Counted from the first letter of the stretch, positions 1 through 7,079 are shown. The stretch is DNA of 14,430 nt from JAOTYV01 sp041557595 (GCA_041557595.1 JBFFGE010000120.1:1-14430); one strand, 5' to 3'. The notes: generated from the letters alone by a model not told the origin. Numbers and translations are program-made.

Positions 1-107
1 AGCGGTATCCGGATATCAAATTTGGCGCCGGGATTTCGGCAAAATTATGGCGGATGAACTTCAATAACCGGCGTAAATCTTTTGCCGTCGCGGACTCCCG
101 ACCGATG

Positions 108-1202
108 CTACGCGGCCGTGACCGCCGCCGCGCCGAATTGCGCCCTGTCGATGCTAAGCCGCTCGACCGCTTCGTGGTTAAGCCGGGCCTTGAATCCGGG
201 TTGCAGGACGATGCCGCCGTCCTCGAAGGTGAGCGGCGTCTCGAGCAGCTGTTCGCGTATTTTCAGGAAGCCGCAATTCTCGCCTGCGTTGTCGATGCTG
301 TCGCGGGCGACGCATGCCTCGATCCAGCAACCGGTGTCGGGCCCGGCGCCATTGCCGAGCACCGGCGTCAGGCCGAGATCGCGAATCCGCCGCAACCCGT
401 CCGCCAGCATGTCGAGCCCCGTCATCTTGGCGATCTTCAGCTTGACGAAGCCGCAGCCCTGCATCGCGGCCGCGCGGTCGATGTCGTCAATGCCATAGAT
501 CGACTCGTCCATCATCACCGGCACCGGCGACATGGCGGCGACAGCGGCATTGGCGTCCCAATCCTTGTTGCCGCAAGGCTGCTCGAACAGTTCCAGCGAG
601 TCCGGATTTAGCCTGTCGGCAAAGCGGATCGCCTGCTCCTGCGAGAAGCCCTGATTCGCATCGACCCGCAGTTTGGCCCGCCCCGCATTCGCCTGCTGGA
701 TTACGGCCATGCGTTCGAGATCCTTGTCCACGTCCCAGCCGACCTTGATCTTGAGCGTCCGGAAGCCTTGCACAATGTGACTGTCGATCTCGCCGGGAAT
801 GACGTCCAGATCCTTGGAGTTGACCGTGTTCAGGATCGGCACGTGCAGCGGCGCGTCCGGCGCCGCCAGGATCGGGTTGCCGTCGATCATTTCCATCGCG
901 ACCTGCAGCACGCTGACCGCATGGGGGTCAGACAAACGATAAGGGTCGAGACGCGCCTTCCCGTCCCGCGTGTCCATTCCGACCAGCGCTTCCGCCTGTG
1001 TCCGGCAGAAGGCCCAGCCGCCGTCGCCGTTCTCATGGGTGTAGCCGGGCACGATGGTGCATTCGCCGATGCCGATCTCACCGTCGGCGCCGTGCACTTC
1101 GGCGACGATGCTGTCGAAGGTATCCATCGCGCCGAGCGCGGTGTTGTAGGGCTCATACAACGGCACCGCCACGCGCCAGAGCGCTATGCTCCCGATTTTC
1201 AT
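108..1202 (-). CDS. Enolase-superfamily enzyme, muconate-lactonizing (MLE) subgroup
   Basis: A 364-residue member of the mandelate racemase/muconate lactonizing enzyme family. It has an N-terminal capping domain (about 1-125) and a beta-alpha barrel. Visible active-site residues are the KxK pair K151/K153, metal ligands D181 (RVDANQG), E207 (LFEQP) and D232 (MMDES), and a second base K256 (VKLKIAK). The spacings D181-E207-D232-K256 (26, 25, 24) match those of Pseudomonas muconate cycloisomerase, which places it in the MLE subgroup. These enzymes abstract a proton alpha to a carboxylate, using Mg2+, in cycloisomerase, epimerase or dehydratase reactions; the substrate here is unknown. I chose the ATG at 1202 because GGGGAGA lies 6-7 bases upstream; an in-frame start at 1217 is less likely. 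It is the last minus-strand gene, 30 bases after the dioxygenase stop, so probably co-transcribed with it. Confidence 0.9.
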   Translation of the reverse strand: MKIGSIALWRVAVPLYEPYNTALGAMDTFDSIVAEVHGADGEIGIGECTIVPGYTHENGDGGWAFCRTQAEALVGMDTRDGKARLDPYRLSDPHAVSVLQVAMEMIDGNPILAAPDAPLHVPILNTVNSKDLDVIPGEIDSHIVQGFRTLKIKVGWDVDKDLERMAVIQQANAGRAKLRVDANQGFSQEQAIRFADRLNPDSLELFEQPCGNKDWDANAAVAAMSPVPVMMDESIYGIDDIDRAAAMQGCGFVKLKIAKMTGLDMLADGLRRIRDLGLTPVLGNGAGPDTGCWIEACVARDSIDNAGENCGFLKIREQLLETPLTFEDGGIVLQPGFKARLNHEAVERLSIDRAQFGAAAVTAA

Positions 1203-1232
1203 TGCTGTTCTCCCCACGTGCTCCGTGCCGGT

Positions 1233-2105
1233 TTAGTCCGCGTAGTACGGCACCTCTCCTTTGAGCTGAGTCCGGTGCATGACGCGCCGGTCGTCGGGAT
1301 CGAACGATTCCCGCCGATGCATGGCGCAGCGATTGTCCCACAGCAACAGATCGCCCTTCTGCCATCGATGGGTCCAGACGAACCGGTCCTGCACGGTGTG
1401 CGCCCAAACCGCGTCAAGCAGCGCCTCGCTCTCCTCAACCGGCATGTCGAGAATATAGGCATTGACCCGCCGGCCGAGAAACAACGCGGTCCGCCCGGTC
1501 GTCGGGTGGGTGCGCAGGATCGGATGCCGCGCGCCCGGCGTCTGGCGCACGTCCGTCACTTCCTCGATACCCTTCCGGAGCCCGCCGGCGCTCGTGTAGG
1601 TGGCGTCATGGATCGCCTTCTTGCCGACGAGCAGTTCCTTCAGATCTTTCGGCAAGGTCTCGTAAGCCCGATACATGTTCAGGAAACTGGTATCCCCGGC
1701 CGATGCCGGCACTTCGATGGCATAGAGCGCGCTCGCATCCGCCGGCTCGGCCATATAGGACATGTCGGTGTGCCAGGCGCACTCGCCAGCGCCGAGCGAG
1801 CCGATCGAGACGCCGTCGACCACCACATTGGAGATCACGGTCACCTCGGGCGCGTCGGGCACGTAGCCGTCGCTGGTGGTGTTGGACGCCTCGTTCGGCG
1901 GCGCATGGTCGCACTCGCCGAAATGATTGCTGAATCGCACCAGGTCCGCGTCGCTCAACTCCTGCTCTCGGAACAACAGCACCAGGTGGGCCGCCCACGC
2001 ATCCTTCAGCACGCCTATCGTGGCGTCGTCGAGCGGCTGGCTCACATCGACACCCCGTATCTCGGCGCCAAGCGCGGGCGAACAGGCAACGACGTCTACG
2101 GGCAT
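1233..2105 (-). CDS. TauD/TfdA-family Fe(II)/2-oxoglutarate dioxygenase
   Basis: A 290-residue cytoplasmic dioxygenase, the usual length for the TauD/TfdA family. These enzymes couple oxidative decarboxylation of 2-oxoglutarate to hydroxylation of a substrate C-H bond, often releasing sulfite, an amine or an alcohol. The iron-binding triad is intact: H112 and D114 (WHTDMSY) and H263 (AMHRRES). R274 and R278 lie 11 and 15 residues after the distal histidine, as in TauD, where the first contacts 2-oxoglutarate; T139 (GDT) is the other expected contact. The ATG at 2105 is preceded by AGAGG. It lies downstream of dcd after a 181-base gap holding terminator-like structures, so it probably has its own promoter, and it is followed closely by the enolase-family gene. 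Sequence alone does not tell whether the substrate is taurine-like, an aryloxyalkanoate or something else. Confidence 0.92.
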   Translation of the reverse strand: MPVDVVACSPALGAEIRGVDVSQPLDDATIGVLKDAWAAHLVLLFREQELSDADLVRFSNHFGECDHAPPNEASNTTSDGYVPDAPEVTVISNVVVDGVSIGSLGAGECAWHTDMSYMAEPADASALYAIEVPASAGDTSFLNMYRAYETLPKDLKELLVGKKAIHDATYTSAGGLRKGIEEVTDVRQTPGARHPILRTHPTTGRTALFLGRRVNAYILDMPVEESEALLDAVWAHTVQDRFVWTHRWQKGDLLLWDNRCAMHRRESFDPDDRRVMHRTQLKGEVPYYAD

Positions 2106-2189
2106 GCGGAACCTCTAATCGTTACGGACTCGATCCTATGGGACGGATTACAACATTATCCTGGCCCAATACACAATCTTACGTGGAGA

Positions 2190-2231
2190 ATAAAAATAAA
2201 ACACGCCAGCGAAATGCAGCGCAATTGCTGG
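2190..2231 (-). terminator. Possible rho-independent terminator after dcd
   Basis: Reading the minus strand, CCAGC (2231-2227) and GCTGG (2210-2206) can pair; an adjacent AAT/ATT extends the stem across a 2-base bulge. A T-rich run of about 11 bases (2201-2191) follows four bases after the stem. The position, about 60 bases past the dcd stop and before the dioxygenase, suits an end of dcd transcription. The stem is short, so this is tentative. Confidence 0.35.
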
Positions 2232-2262
2232 ATACCCGCCTTCGCGGGTAGGACCGATCCGG
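2224..2262. repeat. Small REP-like palindrome
   Basis: A perfect 7-bp stem TACCCGC (2233-2239) / GCGGGTA (2244-2250) closes on a CTTC loop and is flanked by TGGA and GGAC. This matches the dispersed proteobacterial intergenic palindrome whose spurious translations read like WIPAFAG on one strand and LPAKAGIQ on the other; both appear here. It lies between dcd and the dioxygenase gene and could stabilise mRNA ends or stop readthrough. Whether it is repeated elsewhere in this genome cannot be seen from one window. Confidence 0.6.
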
Positions 2263-2286
2263 CATTCGGTAGCGGCGCCCCGCCGC

Positions 2287-3435
2287 TCACTCGCGCTTGA
2301 AATGCTTGCTGAGCGCGAGTCCTTGGCGCTGATACGACGAGCCGATGTCGCCACCGTAAAGCTTGTCCGGGGTGGAGACGAGTTTTTCGTACATCAGGCG
2401 GCCGACAATCTGACCGTCCTCGATCAGGAAGGGTACCTCGTGCGAGCGCACCTCCAGCACGGCGCGGGTGCCGCCATGGCCGTGCGGCGAGTAGCCGAAG
2501 CCGGGATCGAAGAAGCCGGCGTAATGGACGCGGAACTCGCCCATCAGCGTGTCGTAGGCGACCATTTCGGCGGCGTAGTCCGGCGGCACGGGGACCGATT
2601 CCTTGGACGCGAGGATGTAGAAATCGTCCGGGTCGAGGATGATGCCGTCGCCCTTGACCGGCGGGATAACCTCCCAGTAGTCGAGCGGGTCGTAGTGATC
2701 CGGCCTGTCCACGTCGACCAATGGCGCATGCTTGCGCGCCTTGTAGCCGATGATGCCGGGCGCCGCCTCCCCCTTGAGCTCGACCGAGATGGGGAAGCCG
2801 CCGCGATAGACTTCTTCCGGCGGCGGCATATGTTCGGGATCGCGCAATTCCTCGAACAATCGGCGGAAGGCGATTTCGCACAAGGCGGGCGAGCCGCGCT
2901 GCAGCCGCAACTGGTTCAGGCGCGAGCCCTTGCGCACCACGATGCTGAAGGCGAGCGGCGATATCTCCGCATAGAGCGGGCCGTCATAGCCGGCCGGCAC
3001 CCGGTCGAACTCGACCGCATTGTCGGCGATCAGCCGTGTAAAGACGTCGAGGCGGCCGATCGAGCTTTTCGGGTTGGCGGTGCCTTCCAGGTCCTGCGGA
3101 AGGCGCACCCGCTCCGCGAGTTCGACGATATAGACGCAGTTCTTTTCGAGGATGGTGTCGTCGTTGAGGTCGAAACGGTGCGTGGCAAACGCCTCGATCC
3201 GTTCCGCCACGCTGTTTTGCTTGCCCGGCAGGAAACTGGTGCGGATGCGATACCCGTTGGCGCCGAGCCGGAGGTCGAGGCTGGCCGGCTGGATTTGCGC
3301 TTCGGGAATGGCGTCCTCGGCCAGGATCGCACCGTCCGCGATCAACGCGCGCAAATCCTGCGACGGCAGGATTCCGGTCACCGATTCCGGAGCTTCCGCG
3401 TCCTCGGGGAACAGGGGTCGTACGCTGTCAGCCAT
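2287..3435 (-). CDS. dcd: dCTP deaminase, long two-domain type
   Basis: Deaminates dCTP to dUTP, feeding dTMP synthesis. At 382 residues it is about twice the length of E. coli Dcd and matches the tandem-domain form found in alphaproteobacteria. The first half (about 20-195) carries the dUTPase-like core motifs: QPASLDLRLG (49-58), PKSSIGR (122-128) and the EISPL strand, where E157 aligns with the catalytic glutamate. The second half (about 210-382) repeats the fold with degenerate motifs and ends in the LYGGDIGSSYQRQ segment typical of Dcd C-termini. The ATG at 3435 lacks a strong Shine-Dalgarno sequence, but the first in-frame Met is 202 residues later, so the start is secure within a few codons. 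It is a housekeeping gene among catabolic genes, with a long AT-rich upstream region. Confidence 0.93.
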   Translation of the reverse strand: MADSVRPLFPEDAEAPESVTGILPSQDLRALIADGAILAEDAIPEAQIQPASLDLRLGANGYRIRTSFLPGKQNSVAERIEAFATHRFDLNDDTILEKNCVYIVELAERVRLPQDLEGTANPKSSIGRLDVFTRLIADNAVEFDRVPAGYDGPLYAEISPLAFSIVVRKGSRLNQLRLQRGSPALCEIAFRRLFEELRDPEHMPPPEEVYRGGFPISVELKGEAAPGIIGYKARKHAPLVDVDRPDHYDPLDYWEVIPPVKGDGIILDPDDFYILASKESVPVPPDYAAEMVAYDTLMGEFRVHYAGFFDPGFGYSPHGHGGTRAVLEVRSHEVPFLIEDGQIVGRLMYEKLVSTPDKLYGGDIGSSYQRQGLALSKHFKRE

Positions 3436-3531
3436 TGTCCGTCATCATCAATTGGCGTCACTCAGCCGCAATTGTCGGAACCACCGCGCAAGCGCGATGT
3501 CCATCTATAAGAGCCTGTGTCTAGGGCTCCA

Positions 3532-3572
3532 GAAAACAATCCGCAACGCGAAAGATAAAGTCGATTGTTTTC
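3532..3572. repeat. Perfect 10-bp inverted repeat upstream of dcd
   Basis: GAAAACAATC (3532-3541) and GATTGTTTTC (3563-3572) are exact reverse complements separated by 21 bases, centred about 117 bases upstream of the dcd start. The arms are AT-rich in a GC-rich genome, so an arm match this long is unlikely to be accidental. It could be a pair of regulator half-sites two or three helical turns apart, or an RNA hairpin in the dcd leader. Confidence 0.6.
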
Positions 3573-3576
3573 CCCG

Positions 3577-3607
3577 GGATTCACATTTTATCCACAAACA
3601 ATTCACA
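3577..3607. promoter_or_regulatory. DnaA-box-like cluster with 11-bp spacing
   Basis: A perfect consensus DnaA box TTATCCACA lies at 3588-3596. It is flanked by two weaker look-alikes, GGATTCACA (3577-3585) and CAATTCACA (3599-3607), so three NCACA cores repeat every 11 bases on one DNA face. They lie 142-172 bases upstream of dcd in AT-rich DNA. Promoter-linked DnaA boxes are known for the E. coli ribonucleotide reductase operon, another dNTP-supply gene. Actual DnaA binding is inference. Confidence 0.4.
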
Positions 3608-3743
3608 CGGGAAACCGCTCTCAACCTACGAAATTTATTGAATGTTATGTATTGTGCCCGTGACTCACAGAGGGGTTCGGATGATGACGCCTTTGATCGT
3701 TGTTTCGCGCGCGGGTCTCGAGGCGCAGACTCGGGGCGCGAGT

Positions 3744-4601
3744 TTACGCCATCCGCATCACGCGGAGAGCATTGAGGCCGAGCACCTTCGCCTTCACTCC
3801 TTCCGCGAAGGTCCATTCGTCGAAGGCCTGCACGCTTTCGATCAGCGGCCGTGACGGGTAAGCCGTGCCGAACAGCATACGGTCGCCCAAATACATGTTG
3901 GCGGCCTTCACATACTCGTCCGCGCCCGGCATGTTGACCCCGACCATGTAGAGGTCCGGCGAGACATAGATATTGGGCAGCACGAAGCAGATGCCGAGCA
4001 GCTCGCGCACCCAGGGCCACGCGCCGTGCGAGATGACGAAATCCAGCGTCGGGAAATCCTTGGCCGCCGTGTAAAGCGGCATCGGTGAGCCGTATTCGTA
4101 GGGCACGCCCGCCATGTGGCTGAGCAGCCCGCTGAGCGTGATCGATATGGGCACGTCATGGGCGATGCAACGCTCATAAATCGGGTAGAGTCGCTCGTCA
4201 TCGGCCATCATCGGCGTCGGCGATGCACCGGGCTCCAGCGACACCCCCTTGAAGCCCGGGAGCGCAAGGCAGCGGTCGATCTCGGCGAGGCACCAATCGG
4301 TCTCGCGGCTGATATCGATGCCGGCGAAGGAGACGAAACGGTCCGGATGCTCCGCGATCACCGCCGCGATGTCGTCGTTCGGGATGACCCCGTGCGGCTC
4401 CGCCGATTGTCGCCCCATAACGACACCCCAGGTGATGCCCGCCCGGTCCATTTCTTCCAAAAGCAGCGGCATGGACCGCGCCTCGGCGGAGGGCGGCCGG
4501 GGAAATCCGATCCGCGACGGATAGAATTCCGCGCCCTTGCGGAACTGCGACTTGTCGGTCCAGCTCGCCAGCGGCGGCCGCAGGCGCATATCGACGATCA
4601 T
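3744..4601 (-). CDS. Amidohydrolase_2-like protein lacking most metal ligands
   Basis: A 285-residue barrel protein resembling the Amidohydro_2 family (relatives of ACMSD, LigI and other decarboxylases and lactonases). Family features are the N-terminal strand, PLLLEEMDRAGI (45-56), an IAEHPDRF segment (82-89), VISHGAWPW (189-197) and GTAYPSRP (245-252). The usual N-terminal HxH reads RLR (R6, R8), the histidine of the PVxIH strand reads T155, and the late aspartate of GxDxP reads A247. Only H192 remains. It may therefore be metal-independent, act on an unusual substrate, or have no catalytic role. The ATG at 4601 is preceded by AGGGAT at about 8 bases. It lies upstream of dcd on the same strand across a 308-base gap, and downstream of a palindromic repeat that separates it from the alcohol dehydrogenase. 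Confidence 0.82.
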   Translation of the reverse strand: MIVDMRLRPPLASWTDKSQFRKGAEFYPSRIGFPRPPSAEARSMPLLLEEMDRAGITWGVVMGRQSAEPHGVIPNDDIAAVIAEHPDRFVSFAGIDISRETDWCLAEIDRCLALPGFKGVSLEPGASPTPMMADDERLYPIYERCIAHDVPISITLSGLLSHMAGVPYEYGSPMPLYTAAKDFPTLDFVISHGAWPWVRELLGICFVLPNIYVSPDLYMVGVNMPGADEYVKAANMYLGDRMLFGTAYPSRPLIESVQAFDEWTFAEGVKAKVLGLNALRVMRMA

Positions 4602-4654
4602 CCACCGGATCCCTGTGCCGCCGCGCGTAGCGCATTTGAATAGCCGCGATGCAA

Positions 4655-4794
4655 ACCTTCCTCCCCTCTTGCGGGGGAGGATTGAGGTGGGGGGTATCCG
4701 ATGGACAGGACCGCCGGACGATAATTCTCAGGAATGCCGGCAGTCCAACAGATCCCCCCATCCTGTCCTTCCCCCGCAAGTGGGGAAGGAACGT
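4655..4794. repeat. Large imperfect palindromic repeat (REP pair / MITE-like)
   Basis: The left arm (4655-4717) and right arm (4737-4794) are imperfect reverse complements around a 19-base centre. Each arm carries a CCCC...CTTGCGGGGGA core that forms its own small hairpin, followed by a G6 run, an ATC and an inner GGAC(C/T)GCCGG. The reading frames through it give the familiar spurious peptides SPLAGEG and PPPQ(S/E), a signature of dispersed palindromes in alphaproteobacterial genomes. The element fills most of the 263-base gap between the alcohol dehydrogenase stop and the amidohydrolase start and may act as a 3'-end stem or attenuator. No coding capacity or transposase is present. Confidence 0.75.
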
Positions 4795-4864
4795 CATCCC
4801 AAGCAATCATTTTAAAGCACCTTCCAATACGGGGTTAAAGAAATCTCCGCGAATGCACAGTTCC

Positions 4865-5995
4865 TCAAGTATGTGTCTGCAGGACCTGGCGAATAACCGA
4901 GCCGTCGGCCAGGCGGTCGAAGCCTTCGTTGATCTGATCGAGCCGCAGATTGGCGCTGCGCAGCCGGTCGACCGGCAGGCGGCCCTGCTTGTAAAGCGCG
5001 AGCAGCCGTGGAATGTCGCGGGCGGCGACGCAGCTGCCCATATAACTGCCCTTCAGCGTCTTTTCCCCCTGCACCAGGGCGGCGACGTCGATGGTCAGCC
5101 CGCTTTCCGAGCTGGGCAGGCCGGCGGTCGTGGTGGTTCCGCCGGTGCGGGTGATCGCATAGGCCGTTTCCAGCGCCGGCACGCTGCCGGCCATCTCGAA
5201 ACCGAAATCGACTCCGCCCTGGGTCGCCTCGATGATTTGCTGCACGCAATCGGCGTCGCCGGCGTTGAACGTGTCGGTCGCGCCGAGCTGCCGCGCCAGC
5301 GCCAGTTTCTCGTCGTTGATGTCGACCGCGATGATCCGCGCCGCGCCGGACACGATGGCCGCCAACAGGGAATTCAAGCCGACGCCGCCGAGACCGACCA
5401 CCGCGACCGTGGCGCCGGGCGGGACCTTTGCCGTGTTGATGACCGCGCCGGCCCCGGTGATCACCCCGCAGCCGAACAGGGCGGCGTCCTCGATCGAGAT
5501 GTCCTCGCCGATGGGAATGACGGCGCTGCGCGGCACGACCGCGTATTCGGCGAAACACGAGACGCAGCTGTAATGGTGGATCTCCTCGCCATTGATGTGC
5601 AGCCGGCGGCCGCCCATCGGCAACTCGCCCCGCGATTTCGCCGCGCCATGGGTCTCGCACAGATTCGGCCGTCCGACCTTGCACGCCAGGCAGTAGCCGC
5701 AGCTCGAGACGAAGGCGACGACGCAGGGCGTGCCGGGCGCGAGGTCGTCGATATTGCCGCCGACCTCGCGCACATACCCGGCCGATTCATGGCCGCCGAC
5801 ACACGGCAAGGGCCGCGCCCGCAGCCCTTTGATGGTCGACAGGTCGGAATGGCACAGCCCGGCGGCGCGAATTTCGACCAGAACTTCGTTGTCGCGGGGA
5901 CCGTCGATGTCGATCTCCTCGATCACGAAGGGTTTGGATTCCGCATAGGGTCGTGCCTGGCCCTGGGCATACATTACGGCCGCGCGCATCTTCAT
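4865..5995 (-). CDS. Zinc-dependent alcohol dehydrogenase, class III-like MDR family
   Basis: A 376-residue medium-chain dehydrogenase that oxidises an alcohol, or reduces an aldehyde, with NAD(H) in the cytoplasm. Catalytic zinc ligands are C48 (GLCHSD), H69 with E70 (GGHE) and C176 (FGCGV). The structural zinc site is C99, C102, C105 and C113 (CGYCLAC...C). The Rossmann motif GLGGVG is at 201-206, and D225 ends the second strand, which favours NAD over NADP. The reading frame extends upstream to 6226, but the ATG at 5995 is preceded by GGGAG at 7 bases and aligns with the family start, so the extension is rejected. It is divergent from the epimerase gene, and both may share regulation through the 136-base gap. 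The substrate is unknown. Confidence 0.93.
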   Translation of the reverse strand: MKMRAAVMYAQGQARPYAESKPFVIEEIDIDGPRDNEVLVEIRAAGLCHSDLSTIKGLRARPLPCVGGHESAGYVREVGGNIDDLAPGTPCVVAFVSSCGYCLACKVGRPNLCETHGAAKSRGELPMGGRRLHINGEEIHHYSCVSCFAEYAVVPRSAVIPIGEDISIEDAALFGCGVITGAGAVINTAKVPPGATVAVVGLGGVGLNSLLAAIVSGAARIIAVDINDEKLALARQLGATDTFNAGDADCVQQIIEATQGGVDFGFEMAGSVPALETAYAITRTGGTTTTAGLPSSESGLTIDVAALVQGEKTLKGSYMGSCVAARDIPRLLALYKQGRLPVDRLRSANLRLDQINEGFDRLADGSVIRQVLQTHT

Positions 5996-6025
5996 CCCGT
6001 CTCTCCCTGTGATACCCTGCCGGCA

Positions 6026-6053
6026 ATTAGCCCGTCCGGCATTACCGTGTAAA
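6026..6053 (-). promoter_or_regulatory. Candidate promoter of the alcohol dehydrogenase
   Basis: On the minus strand, TTTACA (6053-6048) lies 16 bases before GCTAAT (6031-6026): 5 of 6 and 4 of 6 matches to the sigma-70 consensus. The -10 box ends about 30 bases before the start codon. The -35 overlaps an inverted repeat at 6046-6063. This is prediction by eye only. Confidence 0.35.
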
Positions 6054-6074
6054 CTTAGACACGTGTGAAGACAC
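6046..6074. promoter_or_regulatory. Candidate operator in the divergent intergenic region
   Basis: CGTGT (6046-6050) and ACACG (6059-6063) form an inverted repeat with 8-base spacing. The second half also begins the palindrome ACACGTGT (6059-6066), and a further ACAC follows at 6071-6074. Such clustered GTGT/ACAC half-sites between two divergent genes suggest a dimeric regulator. None is encoded in this window. Confidence 0.35.
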
Positions 6075-6131
6075 TGCCAACCGACCGACCCGCACCGGAA
6101 CGGGTTCGGACATCGACGAGGGGGAGCAAGA

Positions 6132-7079
6132 ATGACGGTCATGGTTACCGGAGGCGCCGGATTGATCGGCGCAAAGATCGTGCGGAACCTGATTGCACGG
6201 GACCTCGACGTGGTTTCCTTCGACACAGCGGCGGATCAGTCGCGGCTGGACGACTTGCGCGGCGATGCGCGCCTGACCACGGTCGGCGGCGACATCCGCG
6301 ACTATGACAGCGTTCTCGGCACGATGAAGGACAACGCGGTCGAGCGGGTCATCCACATGGCCGCCCTGCTGGCGCCGCTGACCGAACAGGAACCGTCGCT
6401 TGGCCTTGCCGTGAACCTGACCGGCGCGAACAATGTCTTCGAGGCGGCGCGTCATTGCGCGGCCGCGCGCGTCGTCTATCCCACCTCGATGGCGGTCTAT
6501 GCGGACCAGAGCGAATACGGCGACGCGGCGGTCGACGAGGACTCCCATCGCCACCCCTACAACCTCTACGGCTATGCGAAGCTGATGAACGAGGAAGTTG
6601 CGAAGGCCTATACCCGCAACTTCGATCTGGATACCCGCGGGCTGCGCATTGCGGCGGTTTTCGGCCATGGCCGGGTCACGGGACGCAGCGGTGCCGTGGC
6701 GCGGCTGATCTCTTACGCCGCCATCGGCGAGCCGGTGGTCTGCGACGTGGCGCCCGATCAGGTTACGCCGATGATCTATGTGGACGATGTCGCGGAGAGC
6801 ATGGCGCGGCTCTGCTTCGCCGAAAATCTCGATCTGCCGGTTTATGTCGGCGGCAATATTCAGGCGTCCGTTCGGGAGGTCGCCGACATCGTGCGCCGCC
6901 ACGTTCCCGACGCCGACATCGCCTACGAACCCGACGTGAAACCGTATTCCGTGATCAAGAATCTGGACTGCCGGCGCTTCGAGCGGGCGGTCGACTACCG
7001 GCTGCCGCCGCTGGAACGCCGGATACTCGATCAGATGAACGAAGCCCGCCGCGAGCGCCAACTGCCCGAGCTCGGCTAG
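6132..7079 (+). CDS. NAD-dependent epimerase/dehydratase (extended SDR)
   Basis: A 315-residue extended short-chain dehydrogenase of the GalE-like epimerase/dehydratase family. The N-terminal Rossmann motif TGGAGLIG is at 6-13, with D31 ending the second strand (NAD preference). The active site is S119 (YPTSMAV) with Y146 and K150 (YGYAK). The C-terminal half (about 165-315) is the variable substrate domain. Family members epimerise or oxidise sugar nucleotides, uronates or hydroxy acids; this one has no feature that fixes the substrate. The ATG at 6132 follows a GGGGGAG at about 6 bases. It is first in the plus-strand gene series, divergent from the alcohol dehydrogenase, and 44 bases before the EamA transporter, so it may lead an operon with the two permeases. 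Confidence 0.9.
   Translation: MTVMVTGGAGLIGAKIVRNLIARDLDVVSFDTAADQSRLDDLRGDARLTTVGGDIRDYDSVLGTMKDNAVERVIHMAALLAPLTEQEPSLGLAVNLTGANNVFEAARHCAAARVVYPTSMAVYADQSEYGDAAVDEDSHRHPYNLYGYAKLMNEEVAKAYTRNFDLDTRGLRIAAVFGHGRVTGRSGAVARLISYAAIGEPVVCDVAPDQVTPMIYVDDVAESMARLCFAENLDLPVYVGGNIQASVREVADIVRRHVPDADIAYEPDVKPYSVIKNLDCRRFERAVDYRLPPLERRILDQMNEARRERQLPELG

Larger units (their letters stand above)
3436..3743. other. 308-base intergenic region upstream of dcd
   Basis: No convincing gene lies here. The middle (about 3530-3660) is clearly more AT-rich than the surroundings. It holds a perfect 10-bp inverted repeat (3532-3572) and three CACA-containing boxes (3577-3607), annotated separately. A shorter inverted repeat, GAGCC (3511-3515) / GGCTC (3525-3529), is nearer dcd. 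A 5-bp stem ACTCG/CGAGT (3729-3743) directly abuts the amidohydrolase stop but has no T-tract. The region should contain the dcd promoter on the minus strand; I found no convincing -35/-10 pair. Short reading frames in it are shadows or lack a ribosome binding site. Confidence 0.6.

Noticed and set aside
1..67. Possible 3' tail of a plus-strand gene entering from the left and ending with TAA at 65-67
   Set aside because: Only about 21 codons are visible, another frame is also open, and codon use does not distinguish them. I see no recognisable motif in this stretch.
3436..3743. A small RNA or tRNA gene in the gap upstream of dcd
   Set aside because: No cloverleaf, T-loop motif or stem followed by a T-run could be drawn on either strand; the inverted repeat alone is not evidence for an RNA gene.
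4598..4810. Short frames with peptides such as SPLAGEG in the gap between 4602 and 4864
   Set aside because: These are known spurious translations of the dispersed palindromic repeat and have no ribosome binding site.
4812..4838. Two TTAA motifs considered as a CtrA site
   Set aside because: They are 23 bases apart, not the TTAA-N7-TTAA arrangement, and lie downstream of a gene end rather than at a promoter.
4649..6052. Long plus-strand frame opposite the alcohol dehydrogenase
   Set aside because: The minus strand encodes a zinc alcohol dehydrogenase with all ligands in place. The plus frame begins inside the palindromic repeat and has no domain signature.
5996..6226. N-terminal extension of the alcohol dehydrogenase to an upstream ATG at 6226
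   Set aside because: It would run through the divergent promoter region and into the start of the epimerase gene, with a non-family leader. The ATG at 5995 has a good ribosome binding site.
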